Below, one piece after another: positions 9,280 through 18,025 of a DNA stretch of 64,000 nucleotides. Within the stretch, counting starts at the first letter, position 1; the number at the start of each line of letters is the position of its first letter. The notes beneath the pieces are model-generated. The model was not told the DNA's origin, made no database searches, and saw only the letters and a program-made list of their open reading frames with translations. Origin of the DNA: Cyanobacteria bacterium OH_CDB_20 (GTDB taxonomy: Bacteria > Cyanobacteriota > Vampirovibrionia > Gastranaerophilales > Gastranaerophilaceae); NCBI GenBank assembly GCA_023415935.1, contig JAEZIX010000115.1:23132-87131 (forward strand). Direction: 5' to 3'. The position numbers and the translations under genes were made by a program.

Positions 9280-10299
9280 TTACTCCCAAAGATACAATGG
9301 TGTCTTTGAATATTTGATACTAGTCGGAATAAGAGAATCCATAACACCAGCATTATTATTAAACAAGGCTTCAGATGCTCCAAACAAAATCTCATTTAGA
9401 GAATTCATTTTGCTGTATGGAACAAGCTCAATTTCAGCATGAGTTTTATTCTTTTGATTAATCATAGAATTTATAACATCTTGAGCAACGTACATATCAC
9501 CAATTTGGTCAACTAAACCAAGTTTATAGGCTTGATTACCCGTGAAAATTCTTCCATCAGCATACTTTTTAAGAACATTAAAACTGATATTTCTTTTTTG
9601 CGCTGTGTAGGTATCATTTCTGTCAATTCTACCATTTTTGATAGCTGAAAGAAACTGACTATAAGAGTCTTGAACGATATTGCTTAAAAGAGCTCTATCT
9701 TCAGGGGTCATTCTTCTGTATGCAGAGCCAATATCTTTGTGTTTTCCGCTTTTAATAACATTAGGATAAACTGAAAGTTTATCTGCTAAAAGTTCATGTA
9801 CATCCATTGTGGAAAATATAACACCTATACTACCTGTCAAAGTACCACCTAGTGCAATAATTCTGTCTGCACCTGAAGCAATGTAATATCCTCCACTAGC
9901 AGCTAAATCTTGCATTGAAACAACAACAGGTTTAATTTTTCGTATTCTCAATACTTCATTATAAATATTTTGAGACATCCCCACTGTACCGCCTGGGGTA
10001 TTCATTTTGATAATTATACCCTTTATATTTTCATCTTCTCCTGCTTGTTGCAGAGCCTTCAATGCAGCTTGAGCATTGAATTCATTAGAAAATGCATTTG
10101 CTTTTTCATTAGAATCAATTATTCCATCAATAGTTATTAAAGCTACTCTGTTTGTTGAAATAGTGAGTAATTTAGACATCTTCTTTTTAACCTGAGACTC
10201 AGGATAATTTTTATAAGAGGGCATTCCGTTAAAAATTCCAACAATCAATGATAATACGCATAACGCAATCAAACTTATAACTGAAATATTATTTTTCAT
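9280..10299 (-). CDS. sppA: Signal peptide peptidase SppA (S49 family)
   Basis: A 339-residue membrane-anchored serine protease of the short SppA type. An N-terminal transmembrane helix spans about residues 6-23. The protease domain shows the oxyanion segment (NTPGGTVG near 100), the nucleophile Ser at about 135 in AASGGYYIASGADRI, and the general-base Lys in GKHKDIG near 188, the Ser/Lys dyad of the family. It degrades cleaved signal peptides and membrane remnants on the outer face of the inner membrane. Its length fits Bacillus/cyanobacterial SppA with one domain rather than the duplicated E. coli form. Confidence 0.95.
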   Translation of the reverse strand: MKNNISVISLIALCVLSLIVGIFNGMPSYKNYPESQVKKKMSKLLTISTNRVALITIDGIIDSNEKANAFSNEFNAQAALKALQQAGEDENIKGIIIKMNTPGGTVGMSQNIYNEVLRIRKIKPVVVSMQDLAASGGYYIASGADRIIALGGTLTGSIGVIFSTMDVHELLADKLSVYPNVIKSGKHKDIGSAYRRMTPEDRALLSNIVQDSYSQFLSAIKNGRIDRNDTYTAQKRNISFNVLKKYADGRIFTGNQAYKLGLVDQIGDMYVAQDVINSMINQKNKTHAEIELVPYSKMNSLNEILFGASEALFNNNAGVMDSLIPTSIKYSKTPLYLWE

Positions 10300-10311
10300 A
10301 TATTTACCAAT

Positions 10312-11787
10312 CTAGCTGCACGCTTCAATACATTTATCGAGAGTTTTAATTAATGATTTTTTATATGATTCTGCCTTTTTCTTTGTTTTTGCTTCAAATC
10401 TTAATGTAAAAACAGGTTCTGTATTACTTTGCCTGATCAGTGCAAATCCGTCATTAAAAATGATTCGCAACCCATCAATAGTTATAATCTCTTTAATTGT
10501 TGACTCAAATACGTCTTTATCTGATTCAATTTCTTTTTCTAGCTTTGCAAGAACTGTCTTTTTGATATTATTTGGGCAGTGATGTCTTACTTCGCTTGTT
10601 GTATGGACTTTTGAGAATGGAACAAGCAAGTCATCAATTTTAAAAGAAGGGTTTTGAAGTTTATTTTTAGCGACAATTTCAATTATTCTTGAACCTGCAT
10701 AAATAGCATCATCAAAGCCATAGTACCTGTCTTTAAAGAACATATGGCCGCTCATCTCTCCTGCTAAGATAGCATTTGTTTCTTTCATTTTTGATTTAAT
10801 AAATCCGTGTCCGGTTTTACACATGATTGCATCTGCGCCTGACTCATTGATTGTATCATACAGTACTTGCGAACATTTTACCTCGGACACTATGGCAAGT
10901 TTTTCTCCCCTTTTGGCTAAATCTTTTATGATATCAAGAGCATATATTAGAAGAAGTTTGTCACCGGTAAGATAGTTGCCTTTCGAGTCTATTACACCAA
11001 TTCTGTCCGAATCTCCATCAAACGCAATACCCAAATCAGCACCAACTTCTATAACTTTTGCTTTTATGTCAGCTAAAGTTTTTTCATCGCTTGGATTTGG
11101 ATGGTGGTTAGGGAAATTTCCATCAGGTTCAGAATAAAGCTCAATAACTTCACAACCAAGCTCCCTATACAGCTTTGGAGCAACAACACCAGCTGTTGCG
11201 TTTGCTGAATCGACAACAACTTTTATTCCTTTACCAATTCCAGGGAATGTATTTGTCATTACATCAATATATGCAGGAATTATATCAAAATTCTTTGATA
11301 CTCCATGTCTTGGGGCCGTATCATCACAATGAATTTGCTCAATTGTAAGTTCTTTAATCTCTTTAATCTCTTTTTCAGTAAGAGTGGCTTTATTGAAGGT
11401 CAGCTTTAAACCGTTGTATTCACTTGGATTGTGACTTGCTGTAACAATCAAAGAACCTTTGATGTTCATATTGTCAGTCATAGATTTTGGAATTCCGCAG
11501 AATTCAGAGAAATAGCCTAATGGAGTCGGTGCCAAGCCCAAATCAACAACGTTTGCTCCTATATGAGTTATTCCTTTTTTCAAGGCGCTTGTAAGAGATT
11601 CAGAATGTAATCTTGCATCTTTTACAACTGAAACCCATATATTTTTTGGCGCTTCACCAGTTTTTTTCTGTATAAACTTAATATATGCTTTAGCAACATA
11701 ATAATAAAGCTCTTCTGTAATATCTTCTGAATATATTCCCCTTATGTCATTTTTACCAAACGCACTAAAATTTGTAATTGAAGGCAT
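10312..11787 (-). CDS. Phosphomannomutase/phosphoglucomutase
   Basis: A 491-residue alpha-D-phosphohexomutase of the AlgC/ManB group that interconverts hexose 1- and 6-phosphates for sugar nucleotide and envelope polysaccharide synthesis. The phosphoserine loop VTASHNPSEYNG places the active Ser at about 118; the Mg loop DGDSDR is at 257-262; the sugar-binding loop GEMSGH is at 343-348, and the phosphate-binding RQSNTEPVF lies near the C-terminus. All four domains are present. The start has a good AAGGAGAG site. It heads the minus-strand operon continuing into sppA, the Yip1-like gene and the repeat protein. Confidence 0.95.
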   Translation of the reverse strand: MPSITNFSAFGKNDIRGIYSEDITEELYYYVAKAYIKFIQKKTGEAPKNIWVSVVKDARLHSESLTSALKKGITHIGANVVDLGLAPTPLGYFSEFCGIPKSMTDNMNIKGSLIVTASHNPSEYNGLKLTFNKATLTEKEIKEIKELTIEQIHCDDTAPRHGVSKNFDIIPAYIDVMTNTFPGIGKGIKVVVDSANATAGVVAPKLYRELGCEVIELYSEPDGNFPNHHPNPSDEKTLADIKAKVIEVGADLGIAFDGDSDRIGVIDSKGNYLTGDKLLLIYALDIIKDLAKRGEKLAIVSEVKCSQVLYDTINESGADAIMCKTGHGFIKSKMKETNAILAGEMSGHMFFKDRYYGFDDAIYAGSRIIEIVAKNKLQNPSFKIDDLLVPFSKVHTTSEVRHHCPNNIKKTVLAKLEKEIESDKDVFESTIKEIITIDGLRIIFNDGFALIRQSNTEPVFTLRFEAKTKKKAESYKKSLIKTLDKCIEACS

Positions 11788-11873
11788 TTTCTCTCCTTGT
11801 TCTAATTAAAATTTACATTTATACTAACAATATAACTAAGACATTATACAACAACAAAAGACTCAAGAGCAAA

Positions 11874-12770
11874 ATGATACATAATATTATAAAAAATAAA
11901 TATACACATTTAAAAAATGCCGCAGAGAATAAAATATGGCTAATATTTCTTTTGCCAAGCCTTCTAGGCTGTTTTATATTCATTCTAATTCCTATTATCG
12001 CATCATTCATATTAAGTTTCACAAACTGGAATTTACTATCTAAACCTGTATTTATTGGGATATTTAACTATAAAGAACTGCTTTCAAGCACTACTTTTTG
12101 GCAAATATTGGCTAATACAATCATCTTTGGTATTGCAACAACCGTATTAGGTACACTTATTCCACTATTCTTGGCATCAATACTCAATAATAAACTTAGA
12201 GGAATGGAGCTATTTAAAACAATATATTTCCTGCCTTTTATTACCCCAATGATAGTTATAGCAATGGTTTGGGAATGGATATTTAACCCAACAACAGGAT
12301 TATTGAATTATCTTTTAAAAACAAATATAGAATGGCTTCAAAACCCTAAAACAGCTATGATTGCAATAATTATTGTCTCTGTCTGGAAATTAATAGGCTA
12401 CAATATGGTAATCTTTTTATCAGGATTTGCCACAATAAGCAATTCTTTATACGAAGCAGCTAAAATAGATGGGGCAAGCGAGTTCAAAATATTCAAAGAT
12501 ATAACCGTACCTCTTCTTAGTCCTACAATATTTTTTGTACTTATAATAACGACAATATCATCATTTCAGGTATTTGATTTAATATACCTTATGACACAAG
12601 GTGGGCCAGAAAATTCAACAAATGTAATGGTTTATTGGTTATACAGAAATGCGTTTGAATACTTTAATGTAGGCAAAGCCTCAGCTATTGCCTACATTTT
12701 GTTAATTTTTATAGTAATACTAACCTTATTACAGTGGAAGACACGTAAATTTTGGGTTATGAATGAGTAG
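11874..12770 (+). CDS. Sugar ABC transporter permease, MalF/UgpA type
   Basis: A 298-residue inner-membrane permease with six hydrophobic helices and the cytoplasmic EAA loop (YEAAKIDGASEFKIFKDITVP near residue 200) that contacts the ATPase. It would form the sugar channel with a MalG-type partner. The frame is open back to 11778, but the ATG at 11874 fits the family's usual length and avoids overlap with the divergent phosphohexomutase gene; the ribosome-binding site there is weak. The other transporter subunits are not adjacent; only a binding protein fragment (1-384) is elsewhere in the window, so this is an orphan subunit here. Confidence 0.9.
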   Translation: MIHNIIKNKYTHLKNAAENKIWLIFLLPSLLGCFIFILIPIIASFILSFTNWNLLSKPVFIGIFNYKELLSSTTFWQILANTIIFGIATTVLGTLIPLFLASILNNKLRGMELFKTIYFLPFITPMIVIAMVWEWIFNPTTGLLNYLLKTNIEWLQNPKTAMIAIIIVSVWKLIGYNMVIFLSGFATISNSLYEAAKIDGASEFKIFKDITVPLLSPTIFFVLIITTISSFQVFDLIYLMTQGGPENSTNVMVYWLYRNAFEYFNVGKASAIAYILLIFIVILTLLQWKTRKFWVMNE

Positions 12771-12775
12771 CGATA

Positions 12776-13051
12776 CTATGCAACCTTGTTAAGGTTTTGT
12801 CCTACTAATTCAGGGGCTTGTTCGAACAAGTTATCAATGCTTTGTTTAATAACTTTTGAATCTCTATCTACTTTTGGAGTAAATAGTCTCCATAACTTAA
12901 TAATTCCATCAGCAAAAGCTGTAAATGGATCTCTGTTATATGGATCAAGTTCTAAAGTACCGTAAGAGTTTCTTCCGGTATATTCAGGATAAGGAACAGG
13001 TGCCCCTGCTTTAAAATTCAAATTGTAACTATTTATTTTTGAGATTTGCAT
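12776..13051 (-). CDS. Small FKAG-motif protein
   Basis: A predicted 91-residue protein starting MQISKINSYNLNFKAGAPVP. The ATG at 13051 is chosen over an upstream in-frame ATG (13114) because AGAGGAAAA lies just before it and the N-terminus then matches the FKG-type leader (Asn-Phe-Lys-Ala-Gly at residues 12-16) seen in several other proteins here. The rest is Pro/Asp-rich (YPEYTGRNSYGTLELDPYN) with an amphipathic C-terminal helix. No enzymatic motif. It ends 6 bases from the permease stop and is convergent with it. Confidence 0.7.
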   Translation of the reverse strand: MQISKINSYNLNFKAGAPVPYPEYTGRNSYGTLELDPYNRDPFTAFADGIIKLWRLFTPKVDRDSKVIKQSIDNLFEQAPELVGQNLNKVA

Positions 13052-13282
13052 TTTGTTTTCCTCTTTCCTTAAGTGTTTCTCATACACTTTATTTATACTT
13101 TTATTATTAATCACATTAATTAATTTGTCAAGCCCCCTATTTTATTATTTTTATTATTTCACCAAAACTCACTATTTGCAATACTATCAGCATTAAGTGT
13201 TAAACGTACTCTTTATCGAATAGATAAAACATTTAAATTTCAAATAATCTTTGCTCGTTTTTTCAACATATATAATTATTTT

Positions 13283-13438
13283 TACACCTCTCAGGCATGC
13301 CTATTGGCTAGTCAAATTTATGCCTAATCGGGTAATTGTTAAAGAAAGATTTTAATAGTTATATATAATTAAATCTTTTTCATACTTCCAACTATTCTTA
13401 ATTCCAGACAGCAAGGGCAATTTTGCCCTCTTTTTTTT
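13283..13438 (+). ncRNA. Candidate small structured RNA
   Basis: The 390-base gap 13115-13505 holds no gene on either strand, yet contains a consensus TATAAT at 13271-13276 and a strong plus-strand terminator at 13413-13438. A transcript from about 13283 would be roughly 155 nt and contains two further inverted repeats: AGGCAT/ATGCCT around 13292-13325 and AAAGATTT/AAATCTTT around 13345-13380. No good -35 box is visible. The identity is unknown; it could also be a decayed leader. Confidence 0.3.
13413..13438 (+). terminator. Rho-independent terminator (plus strand)
   Basis: AGGGCAA and TTGCCCT pair closely (loop of about 2-4 bases), followed by T8. There is no plus-strand gene upstream within 600 bases, which points to a short non-coding transcript. 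Confidence 0.8.
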
Positions 13439-13445
13439 GCTCAAT

Positions 13446-13477
13446 AAAAAAGAGAACGATAAAATCATTCTCTTTTT
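13446..13477. terminator. Bidirectional terminator
   Basis: An imperfect hairpin (AAAAAGAGAA...TTCTCTTTTT, inner GAT/ATC, AAA loop) with an A-run on one side and a T-run on the other. It lies 28 bases past the stop of the minus-strand gene 13506-13970 and would end the transcript of the FKG paralogue array. Confidence 0.75.
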
Positions 13478-13505
13478 GTATAAATTTTATGATGGAAAAA
13501 TAAGA

Positions 13506-13970
13506 CTAGTATGGCGCAGCAGAATTGTGTGTGCCGTGTTTTTCAAAGAAATCTGCAACATTGCTGCTTCTTGCTTTGTACATTCCGATAGATTTTGCAA
13601 TTTCGCCCATTGCTTTTCCAATTTTATCAACGGCTTTTACAACCTTTAAACGATTAATCATTCCAGCACTTTCTGTTAACTTATATATGGAATCTTGACC
13701 TTTAACTGTAACATCCGCAGCTAGCACGCATTCATCTGCTTTATACATTTTACGGCTAACTTCTTGAGGTGTACTACGTCTCAATGAAAAGACTACATCC
13801 ATACCGTTTGTTTCACTGGTATCATCAAGCTTTCTCATTGAAAGATCCAAAGACTTTCTATTTTTATCAGACAAACAACTAATATAACTTTTAGTAGTTT
13901 GGTCGATAGAAATTTTGGCACCCTTAAATGCCACTTTTTGAGACATAGCAGTTCCAATTGCATTAATCAT
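13506..13970 (-). CDS. FKG-motif paralogue 1 of a tandem family
   Basis: A 154-residue protein beginning MINAIGTAMSQKVAFKGAKI. It shares with its neighbours a leader (Met-Ile-Asn-Ala or similar), the Val-Ala-Phe-Lys-Gly-Ala motif near residues 13-18, a helix with DKNRKSLDLSMRKLDDTSE, a strand pair MDVVFSLRRSTPQE, then DECVLAADVTVK. The C-terminal part diverges. No signal peptide, membrane segment or catalytic motif is seen. An AAGGAA site precedes the ATG. It is the most downstream of four minus-strand paralogues. Function unknown; a small secreted or surface-associated protein is only a guess. Confidence 0.78.
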   Translation of the reverse strand: MINAIGTAMSQKVAFKGAKISIDQTTKSYISCLSDKNRKSLDLSMRKLDDTSETNGMDVVFSLRRSTPQEVSRKMYKADECVLAADVTVKGQDSIYKLTESAGMINRLKVVKAVDKIGKAMGEIAKSIGMYKARSSNVADFFEKHGTHNSAAPY

Positions 13971-14074
13971 TTTTATATATTCCTTCTTTAAATATGTGTA
14001 ACCAAAATTGTAAATCTCGAAAAAATATTAATTTGCAGGATAGCTTAGATTTTATGAATAAATGTTAAGTATTA

Positions 14075-14539
14075 TTAGCTAATTTTGTGTTTTTTATCTC
14101 CGTATTTTGAGAAAAAATCCTCAACGTTTGGATTATTAACTAAAACATTATTTTTAGGAGGGAACAATGCAGTTAAGTGTTTCATAACAGCCGCTACAGC
14201 CTTATCTGCACTGACATGACTAGGGAGTGTCCCAGCACTTTCAAGATATCTATATTTATATTTTGAATCATATAAACCAATATCCGCGGTTAAAACGTAT
14301 TCATCTGCACTAAACATTTTTTGATCAATTTCAGAGTTAACACTTGGTCTTATTGCAAGTTTAACATCCAAACGGTTTGAATCAGAAAAAGTATCTAATT
14401 TCTGAATTGAACGTCCTAAAGCACCTCTTTGTTTATCTGAGATGGCTTCTACGTATTCTCGTGTCATTCTATCTTCTGAAATTTTAGCGCCTTTAAAAGC
14501 TACATTGTGCGGCATCAAGCCTCCAATTGAATTAAACAT
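14075..14539 (-). CDS. FKG-motif paralogue 2 of a tandem family
   Basis: A 154-residue protein, start MFNSIGGLMPHNVAFKGAKI. It aligns throughout with the preceding paralogue: SDKQRGALGRSIQKLDTFSD, LDVKLAIRPSVNSEIDQ, DEYVLTADIGL, then SAGTLPSHVSADKAVAAVMK and a C-terminal VEDFFSKYGDK that matches VADFFEKHGTH of the neighbour. This makes recent duplication clear. The site AAGGAA is 8-10 bases upstream. About 100 bases separate the paralogues, with no terminator between, so they may be co-transcribed. Function unknown. Confidence 0.78.
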   Translation of the reverse strand: MFNSIGGLMPHNVAFKGAKISEDRMTREYVEAISDKQRGALGRSIQKLDTFSDSNRLDVKLAIRPSVNSEIDQKMFSADEYVLTADIGLYDSKYKYRYLESAGTLPSHVSADKAVAAVMKHLTALFPPKNNVLVNNPNVEDFFSKYGDKKHKIS

Positions 14540-14708
14540 ATTTATAATTCCTTCTTAATATACGCTACTTTAGCTTTAAAATCGCAAAAAATATTATTTG
14601 CACAATAGTGAATACTTTATTAAAGAATATTAAGAATACATATAATATTTAAACAGTAAAAGCAGGCGTAAAATCGGCTTTTTAAGTCTATTTTTATAAA
14701 GTATAATA

Positions 14709-15212
14709 TTATGCAAATTTGGAATCATAAGCAACGAAAGCAGTATCAACAGGACCGACTACAGAACTATCTACCGGTTCAGCTTTTACAAATGATTTCA
14801 TATATTTTGTTAATCCTTCTAAAACATTTACGCCCTGTCTGTTTTTAGCCCTTGCATCGGAAGACGTAACATTTTTCGAATTAACGAATGAAGAATCACC
14901 TGCGCCAATTTGATTTTCATAAATATCTGCGGCACCATCTGACTTTCTTACAACTACAGCTTTTAAAACACATCCGTCTTCATTTAATAAATATTGATTT
15001 TGTTCTTCCGGAGTAGCATTTTTGACGCTAATATAAACATCTGCACCACATTTCTCTGATTCTATGCGTAAATTTTTTTCTGCTTTTTTGAAAGCATCTT
15101 GGTTTTTAGAGTTTAATCCACGAATATAACCCTTATAAGTTTCGTCTGAATTAACATAAAGACTTGAAAAATTAACCTTATGTGAATATGAAGAATTAAA
15201 TGCATTAATCAT
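14709..15212 (-). CDS. FKG-family paralogue 3 (degenerate motif)
   Basis: Predicted 167 residues from MINAFNSSYSHKVNFSSLYV. The ATG at 15212 is chosen because the neighbours also start Met-Ile-Asn-Ala; an in-frame ATG at 15227 with a weak site is possible. The core resembles its neighbours (LNSKNQDAFKKAEKNLRIES, GADVYISVKNATPEEQNQ, DGCVLKAVVV), but the FKG motif has become Val-Asn-Phe-Ser-Ser and the C-terminus is unrelated. This suggests that the hydrophobic-x-Phe part, not the Lys-Gly, is the constant element. Function unknown. Confidence 0.72.
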   Translation of the reverse strand: MINAFNSSYSHKVNFSSLYVNSDETYKGYIRGLNSKNQDAFKKAEKNLRIESEKCGADVYISVKNATPEEQNQYLLNEDGCVLKAVVVRKSDGAADIYENQIGAGDSSFVNSKNVTSSDARAKNRQGVNVLEGLTKYMKSFVKAEPVDSSVVGPVDTAFVAYDSKFA

Positions 15213-15337
15213 AATTAAATGTCCCATATTTACCTATATAATTATTTTTAACTCAATGAAGAATTTTAATTGATAGAAACTATAGTTTATTTAAGAAATA
15301 ATAAGAAAAAGCCCTTTTATAATATTACTAATAGAAG

Positions 15338-15760
15338 TTATCCATTACTTTTAGTTGGCTCATTTTCACACTTTCTAATAAATCTCTTAGCTTGCCTGCA
15401 AGCTTTCTTTAAAGCTCTATTTAGTTTTCTTGCACTATTAAAATACCCTAACCTTATATCTTTACATTCGAGTGAATTGGTTCTGGGGTCAACAAAAAAA
15501 ACTTTAAGATAATCAGGAGCAACAATATAATCAGCCTCGGAAAAAAGTGGGCCTATCTCTAGCAATGCTCTTACTTTATGTTCCTCAGCAATATTATCTA
15601 ATTTGTCAAAGTTCTCTTGATATCTCTTTATATGCCTAGGGGACTTATTACGGTCATACATCGTCTCTAAATACATATCCGTACAATAGCTTTTATCTCT
15701 ATAAAAAGCACCCTTAAAAGCTACATTATGAGACCTTAAGTTATTAATTGCATTAATCAT
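15338..15760 (-). CDS. FKG-motif paralogue 4 of a tandem family
   Basis: A 140-residue protein starting MINAINNLRSHNVAFKGAFY. It retains the leader and helix (PRHIKRYQENFDKLDNIAEE), then diverges and ends in a strongly basic tail (LNRALKKACRQAKRFIRK). It is the most upstream member of the array and the most divergent in the second half. TTGGA precedes the start. No membrane segment or enzyme motif. Function unknown; the basic tail might bind nucleic acid or anionic surface, which is speculation. Confidence 0.72.
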   Translation of the reverse strand: MINAINNLRSHNVAFKGAFYRDKSYCTDMYLETMYDRNKSPRHIKRYQENFDKLDNIAEEHKVRALLEIGPLFSEADYIVAPDYLKVFFVDPRTNSLECKDIRLGYFNSARKLNRALKKACRQAKRFIRKCENEPTKSNG

Positions 15761-15850
15761 TTTATAAATTCCAACTTTATAGGTGTTACTTCATTTTCAA
15801 AATCTATAAAAATAATAATTGCGCTATTTATAGGAATTTGATAAGAAAGA

Positions 15851-16426
15851 TTAAGAAAATAACTTTTTATTAAATTTTGACTGTGTTTTTAAAATATCAT
15901 TTTTTAAATAGAAAATTATTGCCTCAAGAGAATAATCAACAACTTCTTTTAACTTTTCAATCTGATCTTTTGAAAAGTTCTGAAGTACATATGCTTCAAG
16001 TGGCATACTTTGAGGTTGTGGACCTATGCCAATTTTCATTCTATCAAATTCTTGGGTTTTTAAATGAAAGACAATAGACTTTATTCCGTTATGCCCACCA
16101 TCAGAACCTTTATCTCGAAATCTTACAGCTCCGACATCCATAGACACATCATCATACACAACTAGAAAATCTTTATTTGAAAGTTTATAAAAATCCAAAA
16201 TCGCTCTCATAGCTTCACCTGAAAGGTTCATAAAAGTTTCTGGTTTCACAAGTAAAACTTTCTCCCCTTCAAAACTTATCTGTGATATTTGAGACTTAAA
16301 CTTATTCTCATATTTGAAAGTAGCCCCTACTTTAGTCGCCAACATATCAACTATCATATAGCCCACATTGTGCTTTGTAAGAGAATATCTATCGCCGGGA
16401 TTTCCTAGTCCTACTATTACTTTCAT
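15851..16426 (-). CDS. pth: Peptidyl-tRNA hydrolase
   Basis: A 191-residue Pth enzyme that releases peptides from peptidyl-tRNA lost by the ribosome. The signature GLGNPGDRYSLTKHNVGYM starts at residue 6 and places the catalytic His at about 19; KPETFMNLSGEA, YDDVSMDVGAVRFRDKGSDGGHNGIKS (the SGGHNG-type loop) and RMKIGIGPQP follow in normal order. The start at 16426 (ATG with AAGGAAA) is preferred over an in-frame ATG at 16450 because it opens directly with MKVIVGLGNPG as in other Pth proteins. It is close downstream of nothing and upstream of the FKG array on the same strand. Confidence 0.96.
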   Translation of the reverse strand: MKVIVGLGNPGDRYSLTKHNVGYMIVDMLATKVGATFKYENKFKSQISQISFEGEKVLLVKPETFMNLSGEAMRAILDFYKLSNKDFLVVYDDVSMDVGAVRFRDKGSDGGHNGIKSIVFHLKTQEFDRMKIGIGPQPQSMPLEAYVLQNFSKDQIEKLKEVVDYSLEAIIFYLKNDILKTQSKFNKKLFS

Positions 16427-16543
16427 ATTTTTCCTTAGTTTATTATACAAATTTGAATTAGTCTTGTAGTTCGACTCTATCTACCAATTAATTTTACTAA
16501 AAAAACAGTTATTTATATATATATTAACAGAGGGAGGAAATTT

Positions 16544-17119
16544 ATGCCTAATAAAAATAAATCGATTATAACCCTGAAAAGCAGTGAAAAGCTGCAACAC
16601 TTCCTAGAATCAAATCATCTGCACAAAAAAGATTTCGCACAAATGATAGGCGTAACACTATCTTATGTATACAATTTAATTGATGATACAATTCCTTTTT
16701 CAACAAGAAGCACCACACTCGAAAGAATTGCCGTTGTTATGGACGTTGAACCAGAAGAATTTGAGGAGTACAAAATCCCTCAAGAACCTATTCTTATTGA
16801 CGAAGCAATTGAATTTCTAAAAGACAAAATTAGAGCTAAAAATCTTACAACAGTACAGTTTTTAAAAGCATTCCCTAGAAAAAAACGCGTCGAAATCGTT
16901 GATATACTTCGTGGTTCTAGACCGATACCTCTAGATTGGAAAGAACTCGCTCTAATTGCTCAGGTACTTGATATTTCAAAAGAAGAAATATACTCATATT
17001 GGGAATCAAGACTGAAACAGGCACTGCAAAATGCAGGAATGAATCTTCAAGCAAATTCAGAACTTGTAAAAGCAATGTTTGACTGTGCTTCAAAGTTTAT
17101 TCATTCAGGAAAAATATAA
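16544..17119 (+). CDS. DNA-binding protein with two XRE-like helix-turn-helix regions
   Basis: A 191-residue protein with a strong AGAGGGAGG site. Residues 15-65 (HLHKKDFAQMIGVTLSYVYN) form an XRE/Cro-type helix-turn-helix; residues 85-150 (NLTTVQFLKAFPRKKRVEIV...KELALIAQVLDIS) look like a second, diverged copy. The C-terminal 40 residues are helical (ALQNAGMNLQANSELVKAMF). It is followed at once by a perfect UUCG-loop terminator, so it is a single-gene transcript. Probably a chromosomal transcription regulator; its targets are unknown. Confidence 0.8.
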   Translation: MPNKNKSIITLKSSEKLQHFLESNHLHKKDFAQMIGVTLSYVYNLIDDTIPFSTRSTTLERIAVVMDVEPEEFEEYKIPQEPILIDEAIEFLKDKIRAKNLTTVQFLKAFPRKKRVEIVDILRGSRPIPLDWKELALIAQVLDISKEEIYSYWESRLKQALQNAGMNLQANSELVKAMFDCASKFIHSGKI

Positions 17120-17120
17120 C

Positions 17121-17143
17121 AAAAAGCCCTTCGGGGCTTTTTT
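17121..17143. terminator. Rho-independent terminator with UUCG loop
   Basis: AAAAAGCCC-TTCG-GGGCTTTTTT, a stable 9-bp stem with a TTCG tetraloop, directly after the regulator stop codon (17119). Being symmetric in A/T flanks it can also stop the convergent metallophosphoesterase gene. Confidence 0.95.
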
Positions 17144-17152
17144 AATGTCAAT

Positions 17153-18025
17153 TTATAATTTTATTCTTTCAATATCAATTTTAAAATCAGGTCTACCCTT
17201 GCCATTATATTTCTTGTATTTGAAATTAACGACTTCATAAGTAGAAGGAGTGTTAACAAGTGCCGGAACAGAAATATGGTAAATCCCGTCATCATCAACT
17301 TGAACTCTATCTGAGTGGTAGTGACCTGAAGATATCAACGCAATATTTTGATGCTTTATAAGAAGATCCATATAATCATCAGACTCTAATGCAGAGTGTG
17401 ATACATTATCAGTTGGAGGAAGCAATGGAAAATGCTGAAAAATTAGCACTATTTTTTTGCTGTTTTTTGTCAAAAGAGAGTCCAGCCAATTAACTTTTTC
17501 TTCTGTATAAACTCCGTGTTTACTTGGCGCAAAAGGAGTTGCGCCATCCATAACAACACATAAAATATCATTATTGGGTTTAAAAACATAATATGGAAGA
17601 GGTGACTTTTGGTTTTTATTATATTTACGAACCAAAGTCATATAATCTTCTTTTGTTATTCCGCCTATTTTATGAACATCGTGATTTCCAAGAACAAGAT
17701 AATAAGGCGATGCAATGTTGTTTGCCAGTTTCAAAAAACCTTCCAAATTATCAGAATTTGATTTGTCGATATTGTCGCCAAGAAACACTGTAAAATTGAC
17801 ATCCTGTTTGTTTATAGAGTTTACTGCAAAGTATAAATTTTTATCAGAACCTGCTATAGCTCTTGCACTTTGTGTTTTTACGTCTTGAGGCAGATAGTGA
17901 ATATCTGTAAGCTGCGCAAATCTTATTGTTTTAGATGAAGCAGCAAAACCTGCTTGTACAATAAAAAACCATATAAAAATTACAAATATATTCTTAATTA
18001 TTTTCACTTTGTTCGATAGTAGCAT
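17153..18025 (-). CDS. Exported calcineurin-like metallophosphoesterase
   Basis: A 290-residue protein with an N-terminal signal sequence (about residues 9-29, ending near GFAASS) and the class-III metallophosphatase motifs in order: QLTDIHY (DxH) near 38, VFLGDNID (GDxxD) near 80, VLGNHDVHK (GNHD) near 106, IFQHFPLLP near 187 and SSGHYHSDR (GHxH) near 223. Two metal ions would be bound and phosphoesters cut outside the membrane. The start codon at 18025 overlaps the end of the upstream gene by 32 bases; a GTG at 18007 is an alternative. The substrate is unknown. Confidence 0.9.
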   Translation of the reverse strand: MLLSNKVKIIKNIFVIFIWFFIVQAGFAASSKTIRFAQLTDIHYLPQDVKTQSARAIAGSDKNLYFAVNSINKQDVNFTVFLGDNIDKSNSDNLEGFLKLANNIASPYYLVLGNHDVHKIGGITKEDYMTLVRKYNKNQKSPLPYYVFKPNNDILCVVMDGATPFAPSKHGVYTEEKVNWLDSLLTKNSKKIVLIFQHFPLLPPTDNVSHSALESDDYMDLLIKHQNIALISSGHYHSDRVQVDDDGIYHISVPALVNTPSTYEVVNFKYKKYNGKGRPDFKIDIERIKL

